Assembly: GCA_949126835.1 (NCBI GenBank)
Contig: OX421509.1
Span: 9,302,911-9,366,910 of the forward strand
Direction: 5' to 3'
From: Anisus vortex
Lineage: Eukaryota; Mollusca; Gastropoda; Planorbidae
Length of the DNA: 64,000 bases
Below are positions 11,788 to 23,554 of the stretch, piece after piece. Numbering within the stretch: position 1 is the first letter of the stretch; every line of letters starts with the position of its first letter. The position numbers were made by a program, and so were the translations under genes. The notes under the pieces were generated by a model. That model was not told the origin of the DNA, did no database searches, and saw nothing but the letters and a program-made list of their open reading frames with translations.

Positions 11788-13477
11788 CAGGGCCAGCTCG
11801 TCGATATAGGTAACCTAGGCGGCCGCCTAGGGCGCAAAATTTGGGGGGGGGGGGGCGCATAATTGAATATGAGCCCAAGTCAAAAGGTCGTACCTCAAAA
11901 CTGATATTTTTTAAATCGCTATTAAAGGGTCAAAATGCAATGTAATAGTGTTATGTGTTTAGATTATATTTTGTTTCCCTCCTATGTAACTAACTGCACC
12001 ACTGCCAGGGCCTTAGTCCTGACCTCTAGTTGAACTCTGCTACTGTTGCGTCAAGAATTGTTGTTTACTAGAGTGTACCTAGAGCATTTCTTTCACCGTC
12101 TGGAACATGTTAGAAAGAGATGTTGACAATTTTTGTGAGTTATTCTTAGCCTACTTTTATTCCAGAAATCTCTAACATGTATAGTATAAATATAGGAGAT
12201 TCGCGTGATAGAAGAAAGTTTTTACATCGATGTAGTATTCTTGAGTCTTGGTTTAAGCATATTGTAAGCGCATCAGTGGCAGAGCTGTATTGTATCTTTT
12301 ATGGGTTGTTGTTTTATTCTGTTGTAAGGATATTCGTGAGTTGATTTTTCTTTTCTATTTTTCTTTTGATATTAATTTGACTTAGTAAATAAATTGTTTT
12401 AAAATTGGTATCGTCTGAAGTGTTGTGTTATTAAATAAATTATTTTAATTTTTATTAATTAAGTTAGCTACAAATAATTAATATTGTTTGTTATTTATTA
12501 CAACCTCTTTAACGAGACCACTTAATTTAAATTTAATACTACAGGAGGTCTGTAATAATAGTTAAAACTTGGACTTAGTTCACACCAAACATGGACAACG
12601 AGATAGCATGAGATAGCATTTTGACCTAGGTTGATTAAAATATGCCTCAAAACGCATTTTTGATGAGAATGTTACGGTTGTTTGCCGGTGACTCTAAGTG
12701 ACTAATTACATGCAATTTTTCTAGACTTTATTTCAATAACCTAGGAGCTTTATATGTATCTCAAACTCATTTGGTGAATACAAGAAGCCCTTAAATAACT
12801 ATTTGCCACAAAGTTTTCTCAAATTGATGTAGGATAATTTTTTTTACAAGGGTTTAAAAGAAATAGTGTTGCTTAGGACAGTTGTTGTCATTTCAAGTGA
12901 GTGGAGTTTATGCTCCTAACCCCCCTCTTTTGCAACTCCTATGCTTGTAATGTTCTTGAATATCATAAAGAAGAATTCCATCAAGAATTAGTATGTTTAT
13001 TTCTGAAGTCAAATTTTTGTTGTCATTTGTCCTAAGTGACACCAAGGTGTCTATAGCAGCCATTTCTTTTGTTTCGCGTTTTTCGTCACTGTGACTTTTC
13101 CAGTGTATAACTTATCTTCCCACTATTCAAATCATGTGTAGGAAGGTTCTGACAATACTTAAGTGCATTTTTACACCTCTCTGTGAATATGAAATTTTTT
13201 CCCTTGAAAGAGCACCTTTTGAATTGGGCTCAAATATTTTTTTAATTTGGGGATTTAAAAATATAAACTAAATTAAAGTTTAATACTTCTGCGCGCTACT
13301 AGCACGTGCAGACGAATTACTAGGTAATGAAAAGCGAAGGGTATTTTTTTTAAGTTGTCTTAGAAAATAGGAAAGTATGCCCTAACACTACTCAGTTTCT
13401 CCCCCTCCGAAGGCACTTAAATGAGGGCGCAGAATTTGTTTTCGCCCAGGGCGTCAAAAACCCTAGTGACGGTCATG
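11788..13477. mobile_element. candidate non-autonomous hAT-like element, 1.69 kb
   Basis: The left end is CAGGGCCAGCTCGTCG and the right end, read inward on the other strand, is CATGACCGTCACTAGGG; both lead into GGGCG-rich subterminal DNA (GCCTAGGGCGCAAAATTT and GCCCTGGGCGAAAAC). Eight-base flanks ACTTTGAC (11,780) and ACTCTGAC (13,478) match at seven of eight positions, as expected for a hAT target duplication. No intact transposase ORF is inside. Confidence 0.5.
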
Positions 13478-13556
13478 ACTCTGACAGTACAATATGGTAC
13501 TAACAAAAAGTAACGAAATAGTCTAATAAACAGTAAAAACATCCCCGTCAGACAAA

Positions 13557-13800
13557 AATTGATCTATAGGACCCTCGATGCAGCGATCGCGAGTTTCAGT
13601 GGTCACTGTTTACGAGAGGATTGTGTGACCAGAATAATGCCCAGCCTGCTTTTACTTTTCACTGACTAACTTCAGGTACCCATCAGTGATGGGTAGACCC
13701 AGGTACACTCTCTTTACCTAGGGGGAACACATTCTAGCCTTCAGGAGGATTCGAACCCAGAACCTTGGGTACGCCAGTCGAGCACATAAGTAGTCTAATG
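13557..13800 (-). mobile_element. SINE family A
   Basis: In complement: tail ATTGATCTATAGGACC, AGGATTGTGTGACCAGAATA, body CTGCTTTTACTTTTCAC, and head AGGATTCGAACCCAGAACCT with CGCCAGTCGAGC. The tRNA-like head is at the right end. Confidence 0.7.
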
Positions 13801-13975
13801 GGGAGTTATGTATTGGTACTATTCAGCATATTATGGATATATTATTATAAATCTATCTTTCATGTAACCAACAGAACATCTCATTCACCGCGGGCTAGTG
13901 ACCTTTCACCTGTCTGGTTATTGGTGGATTAACGTATGGTCATCACATGACGATGTCTCGTATTTTGTGAACTTA

Positions 13976-14455
13976 TCTATATATATAAAATGAGACTGTT
14001 TGTCCCCATACGGATTTCCATTGGTCAATTTGAAATCATGTGATATCACTGACCTGTCTAGGCCTAGCCCTATATACAGTCTAATAATTTTTCACATCTG
14101 ACATCTGTCTTCGATAGCTCAGTTGTAAACGTAGTGGACTGCTATACGGGCGACCAGGGTTCGAATCTCCAGTTAGACTATACTTTTTTTTTCAACAATT
14201 TTTTTTCAAACTTTTTAAAACAAAAGACATTGTAAATCTACAGGCAATTTAGATTTTCTTAAATAAAAATGCTTGCCTATTTTTTTACCCGATTACAATA
14301 TTTATTTACTTTCCTAAAAGTATTCAGTAAAAAAATAATCATTTAAATATACGATTTATCGCTTTATTTTAAGTGTAGTTTCTAAATTTGTTATCGGCAC
14401 CTTATACAGTCATGTTTTTTCTTCACCCGGGCAACGCCGGGCAATGTAGCTTGTA
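13976..14455 (+). mobile_element. Helitron-like non-autonomous element with embedded tRNA-like sequence
   Basis: The element starts TCTATATATATAAAATGAG and ends with a GC-rich hairpin CCCGGGCAACGCCGGG, then CAATGTAGCTTG. A TC start, a 3' hairpin just before the end, and no target duplication are Helitron features; the terminal CTTG departs from the usual CTRR. A related truncated copy lies at 1-315 and a left-hand piece at 39,745-39,935. The tRNA-like core at 14,108-14,182 is shared by all three. Confidence 0.55.
14108..14182 (+). tRNA. tRNA-like segment inside the Helitron-like element (probably pseudogene)
   Basis: An A-box-like TAGCTCAGTTGT and a B box GGGTTCGAATCTCC lie at tRNA spacing, flanked by TCTTCGA and TTAGACTA, which could partly pair as an acceptor stem. 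It is followed by a T-run that would terminate Pol III. Because the same segment sits in other copies of the element, it is most likely a captured tRNA-derived promoter and not a functional tRNA gene. Confidence 0.4.
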
Positions 14456-14459
14456 AGTT

Positions 14460-15240
14460 ATAAAAGACGTTCCTTCTAGTTAGGCCCAAAACTTCTGCAG
14501 GGCGGCAGGGATCGGTTGACAGTCCGGTGAACTAACCACAGGACCATCACTTGTGTGATAAAACTTGCGTCTAGCATGTTTGAATAGAGCATTGGCAATC
14601 ACGTGTTTTTTTGTATACTTTGTCTAGTGGTGATAAATGTCAGCCATACTACTGTAGACTTAAGAAGGTTTTATTTTTAAATATCATCATTTAAAAAATA
14701 TGACGTAAAAAATATATAAAACACTGGCATGCGATGAAAATTAGCGTTCAAAGCTATAATTTAAACCTTTAAAAATCAAAGAAATAGGTTCCTTAAGTGC
14801 ATAATATTTCATTGAAGATGTTGATTGTCGAAAGTTTGCCTATCTTAAATCTGAACTCGCAATCTAAAAGTAAAGCATAAGGCAGGCTGTGCAATGTTTC
14901 ACACGAGCTTTAGAAAAACTACAAAAGGACTACTAAGGACTAATATCACGGTTAAATATCAAGATTTATGGAAACAAATTATTTATTTTTTTGGGTTTAA
15001 AAAAGACATGGTAAAGAACAATTGTATTCCACCATGTCTCCATCATGGCTTCTATTTACATAGTGACGTGACCTAGAAACCTAAGCCACGCCTATTGCAA
15101 ATGCTCTATTATAATTTTCTTTATCCCAACACAGACAAATGACACCATAAAGTGTTTTTTTAAAGAGATACTAGAAAGAGATATTAGTAGAACAAAAGTA
15201 TAATATAAAGGATATATATAATATTTAAAGGAAAGGCGAC
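14460..15240. other. no recognised feature
   Basis: AT-rich DNA. A small plus-strand open frame at 14,894-15,076 has no recognisable domain and no supporting splice or promoter context. Confidence 0.4.
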
Positions 15241-15299
15241 ATAAAGAAAGAAATATGGATATAGAGAAATAAACCAGGACAAGTAGAAAAAGATCAGTG

Positions 15300-15905
15300 C
15301 GATATATAATGGAAAGAAAAATAATTAAAAGAAAGAAATAGATTTAAAAAAAAATAGATTTAAAGCAATAGACACTAGAAATGTTTATGCGTAAAATAGA
15401 AGGAAAGAAATAGAAGGAAATAAAAAGTACAAATAAATATAAGGAAATAAATAGAAGGAAAGAAATAGAAGGTAAGAAATATAAGAAAAGAAATAGAAGG
15501 AAAGAAATAGAAGGAAAAAATAGAATGAAAAAAATAGAATGAAAGAAATAGAATGAAAGAAATAGAAGGAAAAAATAGAAGGAAAGAAATATAAGAAAAG
15601 AAATAGAAGGAAAGAAATAGAAGGAAAAAATAGAAGGAAAGAAATAGAATGAAAGAAATAGAATGAAAGAAATAGAAGGAAAAAATAGAAGGAAAGAAAT
15701 ATAAGAAAAGAAATAGAAGGAAAGAAATAGAAGGAAAAAATAGAAGGAAAGAAATAGAATGAAAGAAATAGAAGGAAAAAATAGAAGGAAAGAAATAGAA
15801 GGAAAGATATAAAAGGAAAATATAAGGTAAGAAATAATAGGACATATAGGTAAAGAAATAGAAGGAAAGAAATAGAAGGAAATATATGGGAAGAAATAGA
15901 AGGAA
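15300..15905. repeat. 13-14-bp purine tandem array (GAAAGAAATAGAAG)
   Basis: About 40 units of GAAAGAAATAGAAG, with GAAAAAATAGAAG and ATGAAAGAAATAG variants. A strand-asymmetric homopurine array gives long Phe/Ser/Ile/Leu-rich frames on the minus strand that are not genes. Confidence 0.92.
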
Positions 15906-16619
15906 CGTAAAAAAATGTTTTTACGTAATGTATAAGTGGTAGACAAATGTTGCTTGTTAAGTTTGTTAAGAATGACATTTTTTCTACTCGTCTCTCTCTC
16001 TCTCTCTCCATATATATATACATCTCTCTCTCTCTCAGCAATAGTGCTGAGGCTTTCAGGTTAGAGTGACCTCAGTGCCTCCTGCCACTTTGTGTAATTT
16101 TTTGAAGGTAACTGCAGGTCAAGGAAAAAGGAAGAAGAAAAAATGGTGGTTGCAATGTTGAGGAGGGGAGGAGGGTAGAGAGGGAGGGATAAGAGGTAAT
16201 ACTGTGAGGGACGAGAGGAAGAAAGAAAGAGGGAGAGAGAGACAGGGGTGGGGGGGGGGGGGACTGTGTACGGCGAACGTTAAGCGGCTGGCGCAGACCT
16301 GCAGATATAGACTATATAAAAGAAGGTTTAAGAAGTTAGAAGAAGACTGGTATAGCCTACTTATTCTATACTGGGTGTATATAGACCGGGGAGGGGGGGG
16401 GGGTGTGCATGTTGCATATAAAATATATTTTTGGACGTTTTGAAGTGGGGGGAGGTTTGGAGGGACGGGGGGGGGGGGGTGAGGGTTCAGTCTTAATACT
16501 GTTCCAGCAGTAGTTTTGATAGAGTTAAAGCACAGATAACTCCTTAGCACTGGTGAAAAAATGTAGGGTAGACGAGTTGGAATTTTTTTTTTTTTAATTA
16601 CCTGCAGAGGTACATGGCA

Positions 16620-16860
16620 CAAGGCATTCTTTTAGAGAAAGCAGACACAGAGAGAGAACGAAAAAGAGAGGGAGAGAAAGAGAGAGAGACACAGAGAGAC
16701 ACAGAGAGAGAGACACAGAGACGCAGAGACACAGAGAGAGAGAAAGAGAGATAGAAAGAGAGAGAGAAAGATAAAGAGAAAGAGAGAGAGAAAGACAAAG
16801 AGAAAGAGAGAGAGAGACAGAGAGACAGAAAGAGAGATATCTGAGAGAGGGAGAACGAGA
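16620..16860. repeat. GA/CAGA-rich simple repeat
   Basis: Irregular (GA)n with ACAGAGAC interspersions. Shadow frames are Ser/Leu-rich. Confidence 0.85.
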
Positions 16861-16887
16861 AATCAAATGAAGGAAATGTATATTGTT

Positions 16888-17055
16888 CCAGGGTTCGAAT
16901 CCTGGTGAAAGATAGGAATTTATTTTCCCGGGTTCAGACGTGTGTCTCTGAGTCGACCCAGATAGGACGTCTGGTCACACTATCCTCTAGTATGCCGTGA
17001 CCACTCCTGCTTCACAGACTGCAGACTCTATAGCTCACATTGGTCTGACGGAAAT

Positions 17056-17070
<15 letters not shown>
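16888..17070 (+). mobile_element. SINE family A, 5'-truncated
   Basis: Starts in the B box (AGGGTTCGAATCCTGGTGAA), continues through CTAGTATGCCGTGACCA and ends CATTGGTCTGACGGAAATAC. The (TA)n that follows may be an expanded tail. Confidence 0.65.
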
Positions 17071-17096
<26 letters not shown>

Positions 17097-17295
17097 AGAG
17101 AGAGAGAGAGAGAGAGGGAGTGATATGTAGGCCTAGATATAAATATATAGGCTACATGTATATGTAGAGAGAGAGAGAGATATTTAGAAATACAACCCAA
17201 TAACATGTTACAAAGCTCAGATAAACATAAAGGAAAAATCAACCCCTTATCCCTTAAGCGAGAACAAATGAATATACGTACTCTTTCTTCTCAGG

Positions 17296-18012
17296 TGGCA
17301 TTCGGGCATGGAATGGGTTGCCTGAACAAACCAGGAAAACCAGTAACTTAAAACATTAATAATAAAACTAACCCATAAAAACAAAGTTTTTATTATACTC
17401 CTTTTCTTTTTTACCTTAGTTTATATTTAATTTATATTTTGATAGATTAAAATAAATTTAAGTGATATCATACCTTAAGAATTTCCACACTAAAATTCTG
17501 CGCATCCTTTTTCTTTTTTTCTAGCTTTGGCCCGCAAAAACCATAAAAAGATAAATCGCTTTGTTTCGTACATTGTGTCGTTTTCATTATATTTATTTCG
17601 TAAAAACGAACATATCCGAAAAGTTTATTTACTTCCGTCTCTTCCGGTAGAGGCAGCCATGTTTTATGTAACATGTTCTTCGATTCGCAAATTGGTCGAA
17701 GGTATTAGTGACTATTCCAAAGGCTATGATGCTGAAAATTTGAAGGAATGTATTGTAAGTCGCAACAAGTCTGCTGCCCAAGTTTCAGCTCCATTGGACG
17801 AAGGGAAGTGGTGGAAAAATCGATGCATAAGTTTTGCAAGAAGACAAGCAAGCAAGCAAGCAAGCAGACAGACAGTACGAGTTAATAGAAAGAGAGTAAA
17901 AATGCAAGACTAGACTCAGACCACGGATGAGCGTAGGACGCAATAATCTTCTTTATAGAAGGAGCGTGTGTAATTTATAAGATAAGATATAGATAGATGA
18001 GATAAGATATCT
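17296..18012 (+). mobile_element. LINE 3' end (family B) split by a ~530-bp insertion
   Basis: The coding part (GCATGGAATGGGTTGCCTGA) lies at 17,307-17,360 and the 3' tail (ATGCAAGACTAGACTCAGAC to AAGATAAGATATAG) at 17,902-18,010; in the copy at 31,889 these parts are contiguous. The insert between them ends with CAAGTTTCAGCTCCATTGGA and (CAAG)n/(CAGA)n, resembling the 3' region of another retroposon. An open frame at 17,527-17,913 runs across the insert and has no recognised domain. Confidence 0.5.
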
Positions 18013-18104
18013 CTGTAAAGATTTGAGGAAAAAATTAATCGTATATCTTTTAGCTGTTGTTCTTTATACCTAGCAATACCGTTTGTAATGCTCAAAGTTG
18101 GTAG

Positions 18105-18660
<556 letters not shown>

Positions 18661-18669
18661 TTCTTTTAA

Positions 18670-19730
18670 TTTCGCTCCATCACTCTGGCTCCTGTTTAAC
18701 CATCACTCCCCGCCAAATAGTTTTGTCTCACGGTCAACTGTCCTAGGCAATAATTTGTCTTTCACGCTTCAATTCACGCAGCAGATAACAGACAATTACC
18801 ACCCCCCCTCCGCCCCTTCCGCCCCCACCAATAAAAAAAAACAAAAAAAACAACAACACTTACTAACCATGACCCAAGACTCATATGTCTTGATCTAGTC
18901 CACGCGTCTCTTTTCCTGAGTGTCACGTTTTAAGAAGAATAGCCTACTGTCTTTAATTACTATGGGAAAGAGAGTTGGAAAGCTGGATAGGTAGGGGGGG
19001 GGGGGCGATATAGGTGTATAAAGATGTACCATCCCTACCAACAACACGCCACTCCACCCACGCCCCCTTCACTTTTTAAAAGATGCTTCAGTGAAATGGA
19101 ACCTAGTAAATAAGCGTATAGGCTCGAGTCGAAACACTAAACAGGAATATATACCGTATGCTACCACCGACCAATCACCAGCGATTGCGTTTGTGTGTGT
19201 GTGTGAGTCAAGGGCAAGCTACTGAGTCCAGATTTTAAGAAAACGAAAAGATAAAGAGAAGAAAAAAAGGGGAAGTAGATAGTCTCCCCTTTATGTCACA
19301 ACCTTGTTACTCGTGAACTCCCGCAAATTATTTACCCGCGCGGGGACATTTACACTCTACACCGGATGTGGTTAGAGCAGAAGAAGAAAAAAAAACAACA
19401 ACAACATCACCGCCACCAACCGTAAGGAAATCATGAAATGTGTCTAGGTGTTTATTTCCCCATGAGGAGAGGGAAAAGGGGAGCGGAGGTGAGGGGGGGG
19501 GGGTGAAAGGATGCTAAACCGCGGGAAAGCGTCTTCACGTGTGGCACGCACGACGAGCACATTTAGGGTGGCAGCGCTAGTGATTATTTTTTAAAAGCCA
19601 TGAGCGATAGCTATTTATTTTTTTATACAAGAATATGGGGGTTTGCAAGAAGCGCAGAGGTTCTCATTATTTTGCTGGTCGTAAAGATTTAAGCGCTCTG
19701 AAGAAATCGATCGCTAATGATCCCCTAAAT
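18670..19730. other. no recognised feature
   Basis: Mixed sequence with G-runs (18,995; 19,492) and C-runs. No gene or repeat family is recognised. Confidence 0.35.
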
Positions 19731-20027
19731 CAGGGGTCGGCAACCTACGGCACGCATGCCTGACTTGGCACGCAGAGTGATTTTCAATGGCACGTGGAAG
19801 ACCCTCAAGTCTCCTCTACCAGAAATTGATAGGTGGCACAGGTTGACTCTTAGGATGTTGGCACACTGAATGAACTAGAAATCCTACATGGGCACATCCT
19901 AAAAATTCAACCTACTTTAGCGCTCAATTTATTGTAAACGACACTTGAATTACCCTTTTTGTTTTAGTCTTCCGCGTGCCATCTGCGTGCTAAGTCTTGC
20001 ACGCGTGCCGTATGTTGCCGAACCCTG
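19731..20027. mobile_element. hAT-type MITE, CAGGGGTCGGCAAC family
   Basis: Starts CAGGGGTCGGCAACCTACGG and ends with GTATGTTGCCGAACCCTG, an inverted match. Subterminal GGCACGC motifs occur in both arms. No convincing 8-bp flanking duplication is visible, unlike the copies at 36,398 and 51,816. Confidence 0.7.
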
Positions 20028-20121
20028 GTGTCTAGTACATAGGTACAATAAAAACTGTCCGTGTGAAGTCTGGGTAAGGTTTCTCTTCAGAATTGTCTGT
20101 ATAACCCTTTTGTGTTCAAAA

Positions 20122-20202
20122 TTAACCCTTACAGACCCGGGCGCGTATATAGCGGAACTGAAGGCAGCATAGATAGAAGTAGGTCGGTACGGGAAGGGTT
20201 AA
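20122..20202 (-). mobile_element. 81-bp TTAA MITE, copy 2 (inverted)
   Basis: TTAACCCTTACAGACCCGGG at the left and GTACGGGAAGGGTTAA at the right. It is the reverse orientation of the 7,014 copy and the same 81 bp including both TTAA sites. Confidence 0.7.
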
Positions 20203-20257
20203 GCAATCAAACACTAGACACCAAGACGCATTGTAATTTTTTTTACCGTCTGATTAT

Positions 20258-20406
20258 TTCAATGGGCCGTATTGCTGCTGAGAGTTAACACCCTTGCCCC
20301 TTTTACAAGTCAATCTTTTATGACTGTAATTACAAGTCAGTCATAAAAGATTGACTTGTAAAAGGGGCAAGGGTGTTAACTCTCAGCAGCAATACGGCCC
20401 ATTGAA
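20258..20406. repeat. perfect palindrome with 69-bp arms
   Basis: Left arm 20,258-20,326 (starts TTCAATGGGCCGTATTGCTG) is exactly complementary to the right arm 20,338-20,406, with an 11-base spacer TAATTACAAGT that can itself partly pair. I found no mismatch when comparing the arms base by base. I see no flanking target duplication and no homologous copy elsewhere in the window. Confidence 0.9.
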
Positions 20407-20789
20407 CCAAGGACTATGAAAAGCGCACAAATTATTTTTTGTATCTGATGATTAAAACTTAAAACGTTTTTCAATCAAACAAAAAAGTGTTGAAAGTATT
20501 ATTGTTGTTGGTTTGATTGCAGTCTGAAGCTAGACTAGATAAGATAAGAGAAGACATTTGTGTTGTTGTTGTTTTTTTAAGTATTACAGTTCATTCAAAA
20601 TGTGTTGCTATTTTCTTTTTTTTTTCTAAACGTTTTTATTCCTTTGAAAAATGGTCACCTCAGATTCAAATATCGACGAAAATTACTGTAAATATCGAAA
20701 ATGTCGAGATTTCGGTATTTGTCAAACTAGAATATCCAAACCATTCGTTTTTGGTCAAAGAGACCGGTATAGCGACCCTTAATATAAAC

Positions 20790-22395
20790 CATAGGTTCTC
20801 AACGGGGGCGATATCGCCCCCCGGGGGGCGGTGAGAAGCTTTAGGGGGGCGCTGACATTCCCGGGGGCGATTGGGGGGCGGTGAAGAGCAAGTGGGCGGT
20901 ACAAACGTACCTGATATAATTTGAACACCTCAGCTATTTTAATTGATTAGTTTTTGGATCAAATGTGATGTAAATGCAAGTAATGCTAAATATCTGATAT
21001 CCCCCAACAGTAGGCCTACATATTATTATACTAATAAGAGATATGAATCGCATGTACTTTTTCAACAACTAGGGGTCACTATTAGACGAGTAGGCGTATG
21101 GTATGCGGCCGGCTCGTTATATGGTTGGTTCACCGCACTGTCAAACGTCACGACACGCGATCCATCCCTTCCGCCGACCGATCCCTGTCGCCCAAACATT
21201 TGCTATTATTAATGATATTTTGATCCGTTTTACTGTGATGTCCTAAAGTGCGTAAGAATGCTACGCAAATGATGAAAACACTATAATTAAGCGGAATTGA
21301 TACGTAGTAATTGTACAAACTGGGTAGTTAATTGAATGTTTGAAAATATACGTATAAATTATTTAGTCATATAATATTTATGTAATTTTCAAATACTTTT
21401 TACAGTTTGATCATTTCAAAGTTATAAATTGTAAGCCATTCATTCTTTTATAAAAAAAAAAAAAAAAAAGAAACATTAGAAATAATAGCTCAAACGAAAC
21501 AGGTAAATTATCTCCCTTTAATTAAAGAATCGTTCCACATTTATTTGATTCAATAGTGATACCAACACTGAGCTATATATACATGGAGTGCTCAAGCAAT
21601 TAAAATAGAGAAGAAAAAAAATGGGAGAAAATGCGGAATTGTTAATATAGATAGGTGCACCCTGTCCTGAACTATATATACATAAAATTACATAAAATTT
21701 GAAAACTTTTTGTAATTGCGTCATTGTAATTTGATAAAAATTAACTATTTTATATATACTCTCTTATACTAGTGTTGTGTTCATTTAAATAAGTACCGGC
21801 TTCATTTTTTTGTCAAGTAGGCTACAAAGATGAAATGGTTGATCATTTGTCTGAATAATTCTTTGAATACCACATACGCTTATATATGTTAATTAACTGA
21901 GTAAGTAATTTTAATGTATAATAGTATATATGTATTATTTAGACGCTAATTTATATCAATTAATCCACAATGTAATTTTATGTATATATAGTTCAAGACA
22001 GGGTGCACCTATCTATATTAACAAGTCCGCATTTTCTCCTACAATTTACTTCCTTTGAGCACTCCATATAGTAGAGCTCAGTGGATACCAAACAAATTAT
22101 GTTTTTTAATAGGCCTATAAAAAAAATTACTTACTAATTGCCTCTTGTTTAGATAATTTGTTGATCTATACATTCTTACAATATGTTTCCTTTTCAGTTC
22201 TTTTAATGATAATAAATAAGCACACAAATCTAGTCGGCCTAAAAAAAAATTGCGGAAACTATATTGACCCTTTAACGTCTAGAGGTGTGGGGGGGGGGGA
22301 GTGGGCGCTAAAGTTTGGGGGAGGGGGAGGGGGGGCGATGAGCGGAAAATAAAATTAAAAGGGGGCGGTGAACCGAAAAAGGTTGAGAACCTATG
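20790..22395. mobile_element. non-autonomous hAT element, 1.6 kb, with perfect 8-bp target duplication
   Basis: Ends CATAGGTTCTCAAC (left) and GTTGAGAACCTATG (right) are perfect inverted repeats. The flanking ATATAAAC occurs at 20,782-20,789 and 22,396-22,403. G-rich subterminal blocks lie at both ends. Core sequence at 21,285-21,530 is shared with the element at 37,091-39,170 (ACGTAGTAAT, CAAACTGGGTAG, TTATAAATTGTAAGCC), linking the two families. No intact transposase is present. Confidence 0.85.
21536..22105. repeat. foldback structure nested inside the hAT element
   Basis: The segment around 21,565-21,685 (GAGCTATATATACATGGAGTG, GAGAAAATGCGG, ATATAGATAGGTGCACCCTG) recurs inverted around 21,985-22,085 with a few mismatches and a small deletion. 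A loop of about 300 bp separates the arms. Confidence 0.75.
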
Positions 22396-22949
22396 ATATA
22401 AACTATTGAGCACCCAAGATTTTTTTTAACTCTTTTTTTTTTCCTCCAAGTATTTTGAATTGTTATTCTGGTGAAGGACGAAATTGATAAAGGATTCTGC
22501 CAAAAAAGTTATGGGTAAAAAAATTGAGAATATAAGCCACCAATAATGATAATCAGTAGGCCCTACGCGTTTCTCACAAATGTAAATTCACACGCGGCGA
22601 ACCAACCCTAGGCACTACACCAACCGGTTCTAGGGGTTGGACTGCTGGAATACTAAATCACCTTGCGGGACACAATGGGGAACAATAAATTAGATGCATC
22701 GCGCCCCATTCTCCCCCCCCCCCTCCCAAAACTTAGACAACGTTTTACGGCATTGAATTGTTAAGGCCTCTTAGGGATTTTTTTTAGAAACCTATGACCC
22801 CGATCCGGGACGGTCGACTACGACCTTGGAGGGCCCCACTAAGTCTTAGACCGTAAACAAGTCTTTTAAACAAACAACCTCCCCCCCCCCCCTCCCTTTC
22901 CACCATCACCACACGCCACAAACCCGAAAAAAAAAATGTTGGTTATATC

Positions 22950-23040
22950 TTAACCCTTTCACGTCCAAAATCAGTTTAATATATAAATTATTTTTGGTAG
23001 AGTTGTTGAGAAGAAATACTAACGGACCGGAGAGAGTTAA
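22950..23040. mobile_element. TTAA MITE, related family (91 bp)
   Basis: Starts TTAACCCTTTCACGTCC and ends GGACCGGAGAGAGTTAA, giving TTAA plus a C(C/T)CT(T/C)TC inverted terminus. It is similar in layout to the 81-bp family but with an unrelated core. Confidence 0.5.
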
Positions 23041-23062
23041 TAACTACTGATTTGACCAAATA

Positions 23063-23352
23063 CTATAATAAGATGGACCGCTTGCTTTAATATTTCTGCT
23101 ATTTGATGACTCGAATGACATTTTTTTCGGAATTCCCGATTCCCTTTTGCACTGTACACTTCCGTTTTATTTAATCGCTATGATTTTCTCAATGAAAAAT
23201 TAAAATAAAATGTCAAAAGTTGTATACAGCGGAAACATTTAGGCAAACGCAGGAGCGTAGAATTAATTTAAGACAGCTTTTTTTGGATGCGCACGGAAAA
23301 AAAGAACATATTTAAGCTCTAAAAATAGAGCAAGGGGTCAGTCTTATTATAG
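23063..23352. mobile_element. MITE, CTATAATAAGA family
   Basis: The left end CTATAATAAGATGGACCGCT and the inverted right end CTATAATAAGACTGACCCCT form near-perfect terminal repeats of about 28 bp. The core is shared with copies at 2,855 and 28,858. About 290 bp long and without coding capacity. Confidence 0.7.
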
Positions 23353-23554
23353 TCTTTGATTTGACTGACCTGTTTGCGTACGAAATTCTCGTAAGCAAGT
23401 TTAGGTCTATTATATATGTCTTGCCTTAAAGATTGTGGTCTGAAAATCATGATATATAATTATGCAATAATGGTAGAAATTTATGACATATAACAGGTGC
23501 TTAATGAAGCTAATGAGGTAGTAGATGAATTTGAATTTCTATATTATATAGGCT

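Noticed and set aside
15344..16041. Phe/Ser/Ile-rich minus-strand frames of up to 218 codons
   Set aside because: They arise from a purine-rich 13-14-bp array and run through it in several frames at once.
17527..17913. 128-codon plus-strand frame
   Set aside because: It spans an insertion ending in (CAAG)n/(CAGA)n and runs into a LINE tail; no recognised domain.
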